From positions 124,001 through 188,000 of the forward strand of contig JAIOXZ010000001.1 in the NCBI GenBank assembly GCA_021741355.1: a stretch of 64,000 nucleotides of DNA, read 5' to 3'. Under the pieces are notes generated by a model. That model did no database searches. It worked only from the letters and a program-made list of their open reading frames with translations, and had not been told where the DNA came from. Positions 50,019 to 59,104 of this stretch are shown piece after piece (the first letter of the stretch is position 1; every line of letters starts with the position of its first letter). Origin of the DNA: Caulobacter sp. GTDB taxonomy: Bacteria > Pseudomonadota > Alphaproteobacteria > Caulobacterales > Caulobacteraceae. The position numbers and the translations under genes are program-made.

Positions 50019-50294
50019 TCAGCCCGCCGCCAGCCACTGGCGCGCCTGCCGCTGGGCGTCGGCGACCTCGGCGGGATCCATCTCGGCGCTCAGTTCCTTG
50101 CGGTAGATCTTGGCTTCCACCGATCCGCGCATGGCCGCGAGATTGAACAGCATGTGGGCCGACACATAGTCGAGCGGCGCGCCGCCCTGACCGGTCGAAT
50201 AGAGCAGGCCCATGCGGAACAGCTCGTCGCCCGATGTGTCGGGGCCCGGCAGCGGCATGGTCGCGGGAGCTTCGATTTCGACGCTCGCAAGCAT
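50019..50294 (-). CDS. Small Sel1-repeat-like protein
   Basis: A 91-residue cytoplasmic protein with no signal peptide. The core MGLLYSTGQGGAPLDYVSAH then MLFNLAAMRGSVEAKIYRKELS has the spacing of one and a half Sel1-like (TPR-related) repeats, followed by a helical tail ending RQARQWLAAG. Such short proteins usually serve as adaptors. The ATG at 50294 has GGGAAG upstream. It is convergent with hfsD and divergent from the RcnB-like gene, with a 331 bp control region between that holds a large palindrome. Confidence 0.75.
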   Translation of the reverse strand: MLASVEIEAPATMPLPGPDTSGDELFRMGLLYSTGQGGAPLDYVSAHMLFNLAAMRGSVEAKIYRKELSAEMDPAEVADAQRQARQWLAAG

Positions 50295-50625
50295 GGTCTT
50301 CTTCCCTTCAAAACCCTCTCCGGACCGTTCTGTCCGAAGCCGATGAACACAGAAGAATACCTCTCGCCTGAACATAGGGTTAACCGCGCAAATCCTTTGT
50401 ATTCAAGGTCGAATACAGGATTTGTTCACCCGCGTTACAGGCCGTAAAACAGTCTCTCCGGCGGGTTAAGAAGCCCTCTGCGAACCCTTAACGCCGAGGC
50501 GCCGGAACGCCATTCCTGACCAGGCCGTTCAGGTGGGGTTCAGGCTCGATGATTCACCCTTTGGGCTTGTCGAGGGACCCTCACGCGACCCACGGGCCGC
50601 ATCGAAACCGTAAGGAGGCTCTTCC
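50295..50625. other. 331 bp intergenic region between Sel1-like and RcnB-like genes
   Basis: No gene is visible. The region is AT-richer than its surroundings near 50340-50470. It holds a GGTTAACC palindrome (50378-50385), the extended palindrome at 50390-50423, and two TTAA half sites in the 50464-50492 stretch (GGTTAAG and CCTTAACG). These resemble CtrA half sites but are not in N7 spacing. The last 100 bp before the RcnB-like gene end in a TAAGGAGG-type ribosome site. Confidence 0.6.
50390..50423. promoter_or_regulatory. Extended palindrome, candidate operator or hairpin
   Basis: TGTATTC (50398-50404), AAGGTC, GAATACA (50411-50417) is a perfect 7 bp inverted repeat. It is extended by AAATCC on the left and GGATTT on the right, with a two-base bulge (TT) on the left side. 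The length (34 bases) and AT-rich arms suit a dimeric repressor site about 95 bp upstream of the Sel1-like gene start. Confidence 0.5.
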
Positions 50626-51159
50626 ATGAAGCGTCTGTTTTTGACCATCGCCGCCGTGGCGTCGGTCGCCGGTCCGCTGGCCCTGGCCGCGACCGATGCG
50701 GCCGCCCAGGATCGCGGCCGATATGATCGTCGCGATGATCGCTACGACCGTCGCGACGACCGCCGGGATGGCCGCTGGGACCGTCGGGATGACCGCCGCG
50801 ACAGCCGCTGGGACCGCCGCGACGACCGTCGTGACGATCGCCGCGACCGCCGCTGGAACAACCGCACCCGCTGGGATCGCGGCGCCCACAACGGCTACTA
50901 CTACAACAACCGCTGGTACTACGGCCCGCCGCCGGCCGCCTACTACGGCCGCCCGGGCTACTATCCGGGCTACACCGCCTGGCGTCGCGGCGCCTACCTG
51001 CCGCCCAGCTACCGGACGCGCGGCTATGTGGTCTACGACTACGGCCGCTATCGCCTGCGCCCGCCCCCGCGCGGCTACTACTGGTACCGTTCGGGCAACG
51101 ACTACCTGCTGGCCGCCGTGGCCACGGGCCTGATCCTCGACGTGATCATCAACCACTAG
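50626..51159 (+). CDS. RcnB-like secreted protein with DRRDDR repeats
   Basis: A 177-residue exported protein. The signal peptide (about 1-28, ending AAA) is followed by a highly charged low-complexity region (about 30-78) built from repeats of D-R-R-D-D-R and R-W-D-R. Then comes a Tyr/Pro/Gly-rich region and the C-terminal RcnB domain (YVVYDYGRYRLRPPPRGYYWYRSGNDYLLAAVATGLI split over about 135-172). RcnB of E. coli affects nickel and cobalt homeostasis, but most family members are uncharacterised. The start has TAAGGAGG seven to eight bases upstream. A strong terminator follows the stop. Confidence 0.88.
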   Translation: MKRLFLTIAAVASVAGPLALAATDAAAQDRGRYDRRDDRYDRRDDRRDGRWDRRDDRRDSRWDRRDDRRDDRRDRRWNNRTRWDRGAHNGYYYNNRWYYGPPPAAYYGRPGYYPGYTAWRRGAYLPPSYRTRGYVVYDYGRYRLRPPPRGYYWYRSGNDYLLAAVATGLILDVIINH

Positions 51160-51183
51160 ACCCGATCACCGCCCAGACGAACG

Positions 51184-51218
51184 CCGCCCCGGAGGAGACT
51201 CCGGGGCGGTTTTCGTTT
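51184..51218 (+). terminator. Intrinsic terminator after the RcnB-like gene
   Basis: An 11 bp perfect stem CCGCCCCGGAG/CTCCGGGGCGG with a GAGA loop, followed by TTTTCGTTT. It is 24 bp past the stop codon. Confidence 0.9.
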
Positions 51219-51222
51219 GAAT

Positions 51223-51361
51223 CCCTCCCCTTCATGGGGAGGGACAGGCCGCGAAGCGGCCAGGGTGGGGAAGCAGGACGTCGTGCTGGATGCGTCGGGG
51301 TGGCGGTCGACTCCCCCACCCGTCTCGCTTCGCGAGCCACCCTCCCCATTAAGGGGAGGGA
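51223..51361. repeat. Dispersed palindromic repeat, family A (copy A3)
   Basis: CCCTCCCCTTCATGGGGAGGG and a GGCCGCGAAGCGGCC hairpin on the left. On the right a CTCGCTTCGCGAG hairpin, GCCACCCTCCCC, and a CCCCATTAAGGGG stem. It lies between the RcnB-like gene's terminator and the convergent gatB stop. Confidence 0.85.
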
Positions 51362-51366
51362 GTGCG

Positions 51367-52860
51367 CTAAAGCCCGAGCTTGGCCTTCAGGATCTCGTTG
51401 ACGGCGGCCGGGTTGGCCTTGCCGCCGGTCTCCTTCATCACTTGGCCGACGAACCAGCCGATGGCCTGGGGCTTTTCCTTCACCGCCTCGGCCTTGTCCG
51501 GGTTGGCCGCGATCAGCGCGTCGACCGCCGCCTCGATGGCGCCGGTGTCGGTGATCTGGACCAGGCCGTGCTTCTCGACGATGGCCGCTGGCGCGCCCTC
51601 GCCGGCCCACATGTGCTCGAACACCGTCCGGGCGATCTTGCCCGAGATGGTGCCGTCCTCGATCAGGGCGACGAGGGCGGCGATGTCGGCCGCCGCGATG
51701 GGCGAGGCGGTGATCTCCAGCCCGTCCTTGCCGAGGCGGCCGAGCAGGTCATTGAGCACCCAGTTGGCCGTCAGCTTGGCGTCACGTCCCTTGGCGGCTT
51801 CCTCGAAGAAGGCGGCCACGTCGCCGTCGGACGTCAGCACCGTGGCGTCATAGGCCGACAGGCCATAGGCGCTCATCAGCCGCGCCTTCCTGGCGTCGGG
51901 CAACTCGGGCAGCGAGGCCTCGATGGCCTTGACCCACGCCGGATCCAGCTCCAGCGGCAGCAGGTCGGGATCGGGGAAGTAGCGGTAATCGTGCGCCTCT
52001 TCCTTGCTTCGCATGGAGCGGGTCTCGTTCTTGGTCGGGTCGAACAGCCGGGTCTCCTGGTCGACCTTGCCGCCGTCCTCGAGGATCTCGATCTGGCGGC
52101 GGGCCTCGTAGTTGATGGCCTGCTGGATGAACCGGTAGCTGTTGACGTTCTTGATCTCGCAGCGCGTGCCCAGATGGCTGAAGTCCTGGGTCGCCTGGTA
52201 CTTCTCGTACTGGCCCGGGCGGCAGACCGAGACGTTGACGTCAGCGCGCAGGTTGCCCTTCTCCATGTCGCCGTCGCAGGTGCCGAGCGTGATCAGGATC
52301 GCGCGCAGCTTTTTGACGTAGGCGGCCGCGTCTTCCGGCGAGCGCATGTCCGGCTTGCTGACGATCTCCATCAGCGCCGTGCCCGAGCGGTTCAGGTCGA
52401 CGTAGGTTTCGCTGGGCGACAGATCATGGATCGACTTGCCGGCGTCCTGCTCCAGGTGCAGCCGTTCGATGCGCACGGAGAAGCTGGTGCCGTCGTCACG
52501 GTCCACATGCACCAGACCCTCGCCGACGATCGGCGATTTGAACTGGCTGATCTGATAGCCCTGCGGCAGGTCGGGATAGAAGTAGTTCTTCCGGTCGAAG
52601 GTGCTCTTCAGATTGATCTGCGCCTTGAGGCCGAGGCCCGTACGGACCGCCTGCTCGACGCAATATTTGTTGAGCACCGGCAGCATGCCGGGCATGGCCG
52701 CGTCGACCAGGCTGACCTGCTCGTTGGGACCGGCGCCAAAGCCTACCGCCGCGCCGCTGAACAGCTTGGAGGCGGAGGCGACCTGGGCGTGGACTTCCAG
52801 GCCAAGGACAATTTCCCAGGGGCCGGTGCGGCCCTGCAGTGTTTTCGAAGAGTCGGACAT
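51367..52860 (-). CDS. gatB: Aspartyl/glutamyl-tRNA amidotransferase subunit B
   Basis: Subunit B of GatCAB, which converts misacylated Glu-tRNA(Gln) and Asp-tRNA(Asn) to the correct aminoacyl-tRNAs. GatB binds the tRNA and activates the acyl group with ATP. The 497-residue protein has the N-terminal signature [12 protein letters not shown], the [14 protein letters not shown] motif, [11 protein letters not shown], and the C-terminal YqeY-like tail (about 350-495). It is separated from gatC-gatA by an MHYT kinase gene on the other strand, so it is not in their operon. Confidence 0.97.
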   Translation of the reverse strand: MSDSSKTLQGRTGPWEIVLGLEVHAQVASASKLFSGAAVGFGAGPNEQVSLVDAAMPGMLPVLNKYCVEQAVRTGLGLKAQINLKSTFDRKNYFYPDLPQGYQISQFKSPIVGEGLVHVDRDDGTSFSVRIERLHLEQDAGKSIHDLSPSETYVDLNRSGTALMEIVSKPDMRSPEDAAAYVKKLRAILITLGTCDGDMEKGNLRADVNVSVCRPGQYEKYQATQDFSHLGTRCEIKNVNSYRFIQQAINYEARRQIEILEDGGKVDQETRLFDPTKNETRSMRSKEEAHDYRYFPDPDLLPLELDPAWVKAIEASLPELPDARKARLMSAYGLSAYDATVLTSDGDVAAFFEEAAKGRDAKLTANWVLNDLLGRLGKDGLEITASPIAAADIAALVALIEDGTISGKIARTVFEHMWAGEGAPAAIVEKHGLVQITDTGAIEAAVDALIAANPDKAEAVKEKPQAIGWFVGQVMKETGGKANPAAVNEILKAKLGL

Positions 52861-53021
52861 GGAGGCTCAATACAACGGCTTTGCGCCCAGCGGGAGGGGC
52901 GAACGGCGGGCCGCATCATCCGCGACAGATTGACACGTAAGGCGCGCATTTTGATCTATCTCACCCTTGAAACGAAGGGAGATGACCTGATCGGCGCGGA
53001 CTGTGCAGGGGAACGTCTCAC

Positions 53022-55235
53022 ATGTTTGCGGTTCTGAGTTGCGTAAGCCACCAACACGATCTCCGGCTGGTCCTGATCGCCCTGGTGATCTGTGTCGCCG
53101 CCATCATCACGGCCTTCGGCCTCTTTGACCGGGCGCAACGGGCGACGGGTGGTTTCAGCCGGGGCTGGGTTCTCCTTGCCGGCCTGATCGCCGGCAGCGG
53201 CATCTGGACGACCCACTTCCTGGCGATGCTCGCCTACCAGCCGGACCTGATCATCGGCTTTGATTTCGCCGGCACAGCCCTGTCGCTGCTCGCTTCCGTG
53301 TTTGCGATGACCCTCGCGTTCGGGGCCCCGGTTGTGGCGCCGGGCCCGACAGGCCAGATTGCCGCGGGTGTCATCGCCGGCCTCGGCATGGCCGTCATGC
53401 ACTTCACCGGCATGTCCGCCCTCCAGATCCAGGCGATCATTCAATGGGACCTCGCCACGGCCGTATCGGCCGTTGTGGTCGGGACAGGCCTCGCCGTCGT
53501 CGCCTTCCGCCTGTTCGGACAGCACCAGACGGTTGCGCGCCGCACCCTGGCGGGGCTGTTGTTCGTTCTTTCGATCCTGGCGCTGCATTTCACCGGCATG
53601 ACCGCCGTCGTCCTGATTCCCGACGGGACCGTCTTCCTGTCCAGCGAAGCGCTCGATCGCAATGACCTGGCGATGATCATCACCGCCCTGGCCAGTGGCC
53701 TGCTGCTCGCCTGCCTGGGGTTGTTGTGGGTCGAGAGCCAGAGCCAGCGTTCGACGCTCTCCAGCCTGCGCTCCTCGCTGGACGCCCTGCCGACCGGCCT
53801 GGCGTTCTTCGACGCCCGCAGCCGGCTGGTGGTCTGGAACACCGCGTTCGCGGAACTGATGGTCATGCGCAAGGCGATGCCGGCGCGCGGAATGCCGCTG
53901 TCCATCCTGACCGCCGCCTGTCGCGGATCGACAGACGGGAAAACCGTGAACGAACAGCGTTGGTCGGACGGCCGCTGGATTCGCGTCAAGGCCGGCCCGA
54001 CCCCCGACGGCGGCGCGGTCATCCTTCTGCGCGACATCACGGACGACAAGGTCCAGGCCGAGGCGATGATGGCGGCGCGGGACGCGGCCCAGGCGGCCAA
54101 CCGCGCCAAGAGCGAGTTCCTCGCCAACATGAGCCACGAGATCCGCACGCCGCTGAACGGCGTGCTGGGCGCCGCCGATCTGCTGGCGCGCGAGCCTCTG
54201 GGCGCGCACCAGGCGGAACTGGTGCAGATGATCCACGCCTCGGGCCAGTCCCTCAACCGCCTGCTCAGCGACATCATCGACCTCGCCCGCGTGGAGACCG
54301 GCAAGCTGCAGGTCACCGCCGAGGACTTCGATCTGGCGGAAGCGGTGGATACGGCCGCCGCCCTGTTCGGCCTGAAAGCCGCTGAGAAGGGCATCGACTT
54401 CCGGGTCGAGATCGCGCCCGACGCTCACGGCGCGGTGGTCGGCGACCCGGTTCGTCTGCGTCAGGTGCTCGGCAATCTCCTGAGCAACGCCGTGAAGTTC
54501 ACCGAGCGCGGCGCTGTCTCCTTGCGCGTTGACCGGCCCGACGGCGCTTCCGGTCCGTATCGCTTCACCGTGACGGACACCGGCATCGGCTTTGACGAGG
54601 CCACCAGGGCGCGGCTGTTCCAGCGCTTCGAGCAGGGCAACGGCGACGTCGCCAGACGGTTCGGCGGCAGCGGCCTTGGCCTGTCGATCTGTCGGGAGCT
54701 GGCGCGTCTGATGGGCGGCGACATTGTCTGCGACAGCGCTCCGGGCGCCGGAGCGACCTTCACCGTCACCCTTCCCTTTGCAGCGGCGGCGGAGCGCGCG
54801 CCGAAGGCCGCGTCGATCAGTCTGGCCGCAGGCGCCGGAACGCCCATGCGCGTGCTGGTGGTCGACGATCACCCGAACAACAGGCGTTTCCTCGAGATGC
54901 TGCTGGAGCATGCGGGCGTCGAAGCGGTTTGCGCGAACGATGGCCGGGCCGGCCTCGAAGCCTGGCAGAGCGGCGACTTTGACGCCGTCCTGATGGACAT
55001 GCAGATGCCCGTGATGGACGGGCTGGAAGCGACCCGCGCCATCCGCGACCACGAACGGGCCGCAGGCTCGGGCCACACGCCGGTCATCGTCATCTCGGCC
55101 AACGCCATGCCGGAACACCGCCAGGCCAGCGAGGACGCGGGAGCGGACCTGCACCTGTCCAAACCGATCAACGCCGCCGAACTGCTCGCCGCCCTGGCCG
55201 CCCTTGACCCTGTCGCAGAGCGCGCGGTGGCCTAG
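53022..55235 (+). CDS. MHYT-domain hybrid histidine kinase
   Basis: A 737-residue inner-membrane hybrid kinase. The N-terminal MHYT domain (about 1-235, seven helices) has repeated motifs in the forms THFLAM, MHFTGM and LHFTGM, proposed in this family to bind metal and sense oxygen, CO or NO. A PAS-like domain follows (about 250-345, SLDALPTGLAFFDARSRLVVWN). Then come HisKA with His372 in MSHEIRTPLNG, the ATPase domain (NLLSNAVKFT, DTGIGF, GGSGLGLSI) and a receiver with Asp659 in VLMDMQMPVMDG. It lies between gatB and gatA, divergent from gatB. No cognate DNA-binding regulator is adjacent. Confidence 0.92.
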   Translation: MFAVLSCVSHQHDLRLVLIALVICVAAIITAFGLFDRAQRATGGFSRGWVLLAGLIAGSGIWTTHFLAMLAYQPDLIIGFDFAGTALSLLASVFAMTLAFGAPVVAPGPTGQIAAGVIAGLGMAVMHFTGMSALQIQAIIQWDLATAVSAVVVGTGLAVVAFRLFGQHQTVARRTLAGLLFVLSILALHFTGMTAVVLIPDGTVFLSSEALDRNDLAMIITALASGLLLACLGLLWVESQSQRSTLSSLRSSLDALPTGLAFFDARSRLVVWNTAFAELMVMRKAMPARGMPLSILTAACRGSTDGKTVNEQRWSDGRWIRVKAGPTPDGGAVILLRDITDDKVQAEAMMAARDAAQAANRAKSEFLANMSHEIRTPLNGVLGAADLLAREPLGAHQAELVQMIHASGQSLNRLLSDIIDLARVETGKLQVTAEDFDLAEAVDTAAALFGLKAAEKGIDFRVEIAPDAHGAVVGDPVRLRQVLGNLLSNAVKFTERGAVSLRVDRPDGASGPYRFTVTDTGIGFDEATRARLFQRFEQGNGDVARRFGGSGLGLSICRELARLMGGDIVCDSAPGAGATFTVTLPFAAAAERAPKAASISLAAGAGTPMRVLVVDDHPNNRRFLEMLLEHAGVEAVCANDGRAGLEAWQSGDFDAVLMDMQMPVMDGLEATRAIRDHERAAGSGHTPVIVISANAMPEHRQASEDAGADLHLSKPINAAELLAALAALDPVAERAVA

Positions 55236-55257
55236 GCGCCGACGCGACGGGCAGCGG

Positions 55258-56733
55258 CTACCACCACTTCTCCGGCTTGCCGCGGAACGCGGCGGCCTTT
55301 TCCAGGGCGCCGGCGACCGAGAACACCGTGCCTTCGTCGAGCGCCTTGCCGATGACCTGCAGGCCGAGCGGCAGGCCGCCGGCGTCGAGGCCGGCCGGCA
55401 CGCTGATCGACGGCAGGCCGGCGAGGTTGGTCGTCACCGTGAAGACGTCGTTCAGGTACATGGCGATCGGGTCGGCGTTGCGTTCGCCGAGCGCGAAGGC
55501 CGCCGAGGGCGCCGTCGGGGTCAGCAGCACGTCGCAGGTCTGCCAGGCCTGGTCGAAGTCGTCGGCGATGCGCCGGCGGACCTTCTGCGCCTTGAGGTAA
55601 TAGGCGTCGTAGTATCCGGCGCTCAGCACATAGGTGCCAATCAGGATGCGGCGCTTGACCTCGTCGCCGAAGCCCTCGGCGCGGCTGTTCTCGTAGACTT
55701 CGGTCAGGCTTTTGCCCTCGCCGCGATGGCCGAACCGCATGCCGTCATAGCGGGCGAGGTTCGATGACGCCTCGGCCGGGGCGACGATGTAGTAGGCCGG
55801 CAGGGCGTATTTGGTGTGCGGCAGCGAGACCTCGACGATCTCCGCGCCGGCGTCTTTCAGCCAGTCGATGCCGTCCTGCCAGAGCTTCTCGATCTCGGCC
55901 GGCATGCCGTCGACGCGGTACTCCTTCGGCACCCCGACGCGCAGACCCTTGACCGACTTGCCGACGAACGGAGCGTAGTCGGGGATCTCGACGTTGAGGC
56001 TGGTGGAGTCCTTTGGGTCATGGCCGGCCATGCTGGTCAGCAGGATGGCCGCGTCCTCGACCGTCTTGGCGATCGGCCCGGCCTGGTCCAGCGAGCTGGC
56101 GAAGGCGACGATGCCCCAACGCGAGCAGAGGCCGTAGGTCGGCTTGATGCCGACGGTGCCGGTAAAGGCCGCGGGCTGGCGGATCGAGCCGCCCGTGTCG
56201 GTCGCCGTCGCGCCGAGGCAGAGGTCCGCCGCGACCGCCGCCGCCGAGCCGCCCGACGACCCGCCCGGGGTCAGGGCGCGGTTGCCGCCGGCGGCGGACT
56301 TCCACGGGTTGATGACGTTGCCGAAGGCGCTGGTCTCGTTCGACGAGCCCATGGCGAACTCGTCGAGGTTCAGCTTGCCGAGCATCACCGCGCCGTCGCC
56401 GAACAGGTTGGCGGTGACGCTGGATTCGTACTGCGGGATGAAGTTGCCGAGGATCTTTGACGCGGCCGTCGAGCGGACGCCCTGCGTGCAGAACAGATCC
56501 TTGATGCCCAGCGGCGCGCCTTCCAGCGGCCCGGCCTCGCCCCTGGCGATACGGGCGTCGGAGGCGGCGGCCATGTCGAGGGCCTTGTCCGGCGTCTCGA
56601 GGATGAAGGCGTTCAGCGGCCGCGCGGCTTCGACGGCGGCAATGTGCGCCCTGGTGATTTCGGTCGCGGAGAACTGTTTGGCCTTCAGGCCTTCAAGCGC
56701 GGTCTTGAGGGTGAGGGAGGTAAGCTCAGACAT
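55258..56733 (-). CDS. gatA: Aspartyl/glutamyl-tRNA amidotransferase subunit A
   Basis: Subunit A of GatCAB, the amidase that releases ammonia from glutamine. The 491-residue protein carries the Ser-cisSer-Lys triad of the amidase signature family: lysine in APLGIKDLF, the first serine in [13 protein letters not shown], and the nucleophile in [11 protein letters not shown]. The ATG at 56733 is the family start. It follows gatC with a gap of 147 bp that contains repeat B1, which is unusual for genes normally close together. Its end is 22 bp from the convergent kinase gene. Confidence 0.97.
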   Translation of the reverse strand: MSELTSLTLKTALEGLKAKQFSATEITRAHIAAVEAARPLNAFILETPDKALDMAAASDARIARGEAGPLEGAPLGIKDLFCTQGVRSTAASKILGNFIPQYESSVTANLFGDGAVMLGKLNLDEFAMGSSNETSAFGNVINPWKSAAGGNRALTPGGSSGGSAAAVAADLCLGATATDTGGSIRQPAAFTGTVGIKPTYGLCSRWGIVAFASSLDQAGPIAKTVEDAAILLTSMAGHDPKDSTSLNVEIPDYAPFVGKSVKGLRVGVPKEYRVDGMPAEIEKLWQDGIDWLKDAGAEIVEVSLPHTKYALPAYYIVAPAEASSNLARYDGMRFGHRGEGKSLTEVYENSRAEGFGDEVKRRILIGTYVLSAGYYDAYYLKAQKVRRRIADDFDQAWQTCDVLLTPTAPSAAFALGERNADPIAMYLNDVFTVTTNLAGLPSISVPAGLDAGGLPLGLQVIGKALDEGTVFSVAGALEKAAAFRGKPEKWW

Positions 56734-56748
56734 TGCAAACACCCAACC

Positions 56749-56863
56749 CCGTCATCCTGGGCCTTGTGCCCAGGACCCCTCTATCCATTTCCCGATCCGC
56801 GCAAACCCACCCCCGCACGTGCGGCTGAGCAAGGGGTCCTCGGCACAAGGCCGAGGATGACGG
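56749..56863. repeat. Dispersed palindromic repeat, family B (copy B1)
   Basis: CCGTCATCCTGGGCCTTGTG, CCCAGGACCCC on the left and GGGGTCCTCGGC, ACAAGGCCGAGGATGACGG on the right are inverted and complementary, about 50 bp apart. The centre holds CGCACGTGCG. It lies between gatC and gatA. No T tract follows. Confidence 0.85.
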
Positions 56864-56880
56864 TGCAAGTTGGAACTCCA

Positions 56881-57168
56881 TCACTCGACCACCTTCGGCA
56901 CCACGAAGAACCCGTCCACCGACTTGGGTGCATTGGCCAGCACGCGGGCGGCGTCGCCGCCGTCGGTGACCACGTCCTCGCGCAACGGCGCGGCCATGGC
57001 CACGGCCGAGGTCATCGGCTCGACACCGTCGGTGTCGACCTCGTTGAGCTGCTCGATCCACGCGATGATGCCGTTGAGCTCGGAGGCCAGCGCCTCCAGG
57101 CGCGCCTCCGGTTCGGCGATGCGGGCGAGCCGGGCGACCTTGCGGACGGTCGCGGCGTCGATGGCCAT
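56881..57168 (-). CDS. gatC: Aspartyl/glutamyl-tRNA amidotransferase subunit C
   Basis: Subunit C of GatCAB, a small protein (95 residues) that wraps around and stabilises GatA and the GatA-GatB interface. It begins MAIDAATVRKVARLARIAEPE, the family signature, and ends in the typical PLREDVVTDGGDAARVLANAP then FFVVPKVVE. The ATG at 57168 is preceded by AAGGAGG at ideal distance. It is upstream of gatA on the same strand and divergent from ruvX, with repeat B2 in the gap. Confidence 0.96.
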   Translation of the reverse strand: MAIDAATVRKVARLARIAEPEARLEALASELNGIIAWIEQLNEVDTDGVEPMTSAVAMAAPLREDVVTDGGDAARVLANAPKSVDGFFVVPKVVE

Positions 57169-57260
57169 CGTGGCCTCCTTTGTTTCGAACGTGCGGGTTA
57201 GCCGCCGGAGGGGCCTGTTTGCAAGAACTGTCGTCCGGGAAAGGCGCCAACGCCCCAACA

Positions 57261-57360
57261 CTGTCATCCCGGAAGCCGCGAAGCGGCTATCCGGGACCCA
57301 GATTCGGCTGGACTTTGATCTGGGTCCCGGATCGTCCCTTCGGGCCGTCCGGGATGACAG
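57261..57360. repeat. Dispersed palindromic repeat, family B (copy B2)
   Basis: CTGTCATCCCGGAAGCCGC, GAAGCGGCTATCCGGGACCCAG on the left and CTGGGTCCCGGATCGTCCC, GGGCCGTCCGGGATGACAG on the right form an imperfect inverted repeat about 100 bp long. It is between gatC and ruvX. The outermost bases CTGTCATCC and GGATGACAG are exact reverse complements. Confidence 0.85.
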
Positions 57361-57395
57361 TATGAGGTGGGGCGGGAAGACAGTAAGAGGTCTCC

Positions 57396-57869
57396 ATGCC
57401 CGTCCTCGACCTCCTCGACCTGCCCGCCGCCCTGCCCGCCTATGCGCCGATCGTCGGGCTGGATCCCGGCGAGAAGACCATCGGCGTGGCGGTCTCGGAC
57501 GTGACCCGCACCGTCGCCAGCCCGCTGGAGACCATCGAAAAGGTCCAGTTCACCAAGGACGCCGCGCGGCTGTTCCAGCTGATGGAGAGCCGGGGGGCCG
57601 TCGGCATCGTCATCGGCCTGCCGATGAACATGGACGGCACCGAGGGCGCCCGCGCCCAGTCCAACCGGGCCCTGGCGCGCAACCTGCTGCGGCTGAAGGA
57701 CATCCCGATCGCCTTCTGGGACGAGCGCCTGTCCACGGCCGCTGTGACCCGGGTGCTGATCGACGAGCACGACGTCAACCGCAAGCGCCGCGCCGAGGTG
57801 GTCGACAAGATGGCCGCCGCCTGGATCCTCCAGGGCGCGCTGGAGCGGTTGCGGAACGCGGCGGGTTAG
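57396..57869 (+). CDS. ruvX: Putative pre-16S rRNA nuclease / Holliday junction resolvase-like protein
   Basis: A 157-residue protein of the YqgF/RuvX family (RNase H fold). The first acidic strand is IVGLDPGEKTIGVAVSD (about 19-35), followed by GIVIGLPMNMDGTEG and AFWDERLSTAAV with the second acidic residue, and a late VDKMAAAWILQGAL with the third. In E. coli the enzyme matures the 5' end of 16S rRNA. The ATG at 57396 has AAGAGG upstream. It is divergent from gatC. Confidence 0.93.
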   Translation: MPVLDLLDLPAALPAYAPIVGLDPGEKTIGVAVSDVTRTVASPLETIEKVQFTKDAARLFQLMESRGAVGIVIGLPMNMDGTEGARAQSNRALARNLLRLKDIPIAFWDERLSTAAVTRVLIDEHDVNRKRRAEVVDKMAAAWILQGALERLRNAAG

Positions 57870-57890
57870 CCAAGGACCTCGCAAATTAAT

Positions 57891-57995
57891 CCGCTCATCC
57901 CGGCGAAGGCCGGGACCCAGGCGTTTTTGGGTTTCCGGCTGAGGTCTGAGTGTTCCCGAAAAAACCTGGGTCCCGGCCTTCGCCGGGATGAGCGG
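57891..57995. repeat. Dispersed palindromic repeat, family B (copy B3)
   Basis: CCGCTCATCCCGGCGAAGGC, CGGGACCCAGG on the left and CCTGGGTCCCG, GCCTTCGCCGGGATGAGCGG on the right. The arms, about 30 bp each, are perfect reverse complements separated by about 40 bp. It lies between ruvX and the convergent oxidoreductase gene. Confidence 0.88.
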
Positions 57996-58005
57996 TGCTT
58001 TGGGG

Positions 58006-59007
58006 CTACGCCACCCGAACCATCCGCTTGCCGACATTCTCCCCGGCCAGCAGCCCCACGAGCGCGCCCGGCAAGCTCTCGAGCCCCTCCAGCACGTCCT
58101 CCCGCACCTTCAGCGAGCCATCCGCCACCCAGCCCTGCAGGTCCTTCAGCGCCTGCGCGTCATTCGCCGCGAAGTCGCTGACGATGAAGCCGCGCATGGT
58201 CAGGCGTTTGGTGACGATCAGGCCGGGGACGCCGCGCGGGCCGTGCGGCGGGGCCGCGCCGTCGTACTGCGAGACCGCGCCGCAGCAGGCGATACGGCCG
58301 TGGGTGTTCATGTTGAACAGCGCCGCTTCCAGAATGTCGCCGCCGGTGTTGTCGAAATAGACGTCCACCCCGTCCGGCGCTGCCGCGCGCAGGGCCTTGC
58401 GGACGTTCTCGGCCTTGTAGTCGATGACCGCATCGAACCCGAGCTCGTCGACCAGCAGCTGGCCCTTGGCCTTGCCGCCGGCGATGCCGATCACCCGGCA
58501 GCCCTTGATCTTCGCGATCTGGCCGACGATCGAGCCCACCGACCCGGCGGCGGCCGAGACCACCACCGTCTCGCCGACCTTCGGCGCGCCGCACTCCAGC
58601 AGGCCGTGGTAGGCGGTCAGCCCGGCCACGCCATAGACACTGAGCAGATGGGTCAGCGGCTCCATGCGCGGGATCTTCGCCAGCCGTTTGGCCGGCAGCA
58701 CCGCGTACTCCTGCCAGCCGGTGTCGGCGAAGACGAGGTCGCCGGGCGCCAGGTGCGCCGCCTTCGACTCGACCACCTCCGCCAGCGCCCCGCCGGCCAT
58801 CACGTCGCCGGCCTCTATGGCCGCGCGGTAGGTTGCGCCCTGCATCCAGGCGCGGTTGGCGGCGTCGAGGCTGACGTAGAGAATCTTCAGCAGCACCTCG
58901 CCCTCTCCGGGCGCCCGGGCCTGCGTGGTCTTCAGGGTGAAATGCTGCGGGCCGAGGTGGCCGGCCCCCGGCAACTCAGCGAGCACGATCTGGCGATTGG
59001 CGGTCAT
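58006..59007 (-). CDS. MDR-family NADP-dependent oxidoreductase (CurA/PTGR type)
   Basis: A 333-residue zinc-free medium-chain dehydrogenase/reductase. The coenzyme-binding motif is VVVSAAAGSVGSIVGQIAKIKG (about 155-175) with AxxGxxG spacing, and the region YGVAGLTAYHGLLE is typical of the leukotriene B4 12-hydroxydehydrogenase/CurA group, which reduces alpha,beta-unsaturated carbonyls. The ATG at 59007 is preferred over upstream in-frame codons. The physiological substrate is unknown. It is divergent from the AEC transporter with 97 bp between. Confidence 0.92.
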   Translation of the reverse strand: MTANRQIVLAELPGAGHLGPQHFTLKTTQARAPGEGEVLLKILYVSLDAANRAWMQGATYRAAIEAGDVMAGGALAEVVESKAAHLAPGDLVFADTGWQEYAVLPAKRLAKIPRMEPLTHLLSVYGVAGLTAYHGLLECGAPKVGETVVVSAAAGSVGSIVGQIAKIKGCRVIGIAGGKAKGQLLVDELGFDAVIDYKAENVRKALRAAAPDGVDVYFDNTGGDILEAALFNMNTHGRIACCGAVSQYDGAAPPHGPRGVPGLIVTKRLTMRGFIVSDFAANDAQALKDLQGWVADGSLKVREDVLEGLESLPGALVGLLAGENVGKRMVRVA

Positions 59008-59104
59008 GGCGGCGTTTCCCTTGTTCGTCGATCGCACTCAACATGAGCCGGGCGGGCTTGTCATGCGTCGACAGCGCCCCCCTCGCCCGTTACCCAGCAC
59101 CGCC

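Noticed and set aside
52956..55154. A 732-codon minus-strand frame over the MHYT kinase
   Set aside because: The opposite strand carries a complete multi-domain kinase. This frame has only low-complexity charged sequence.
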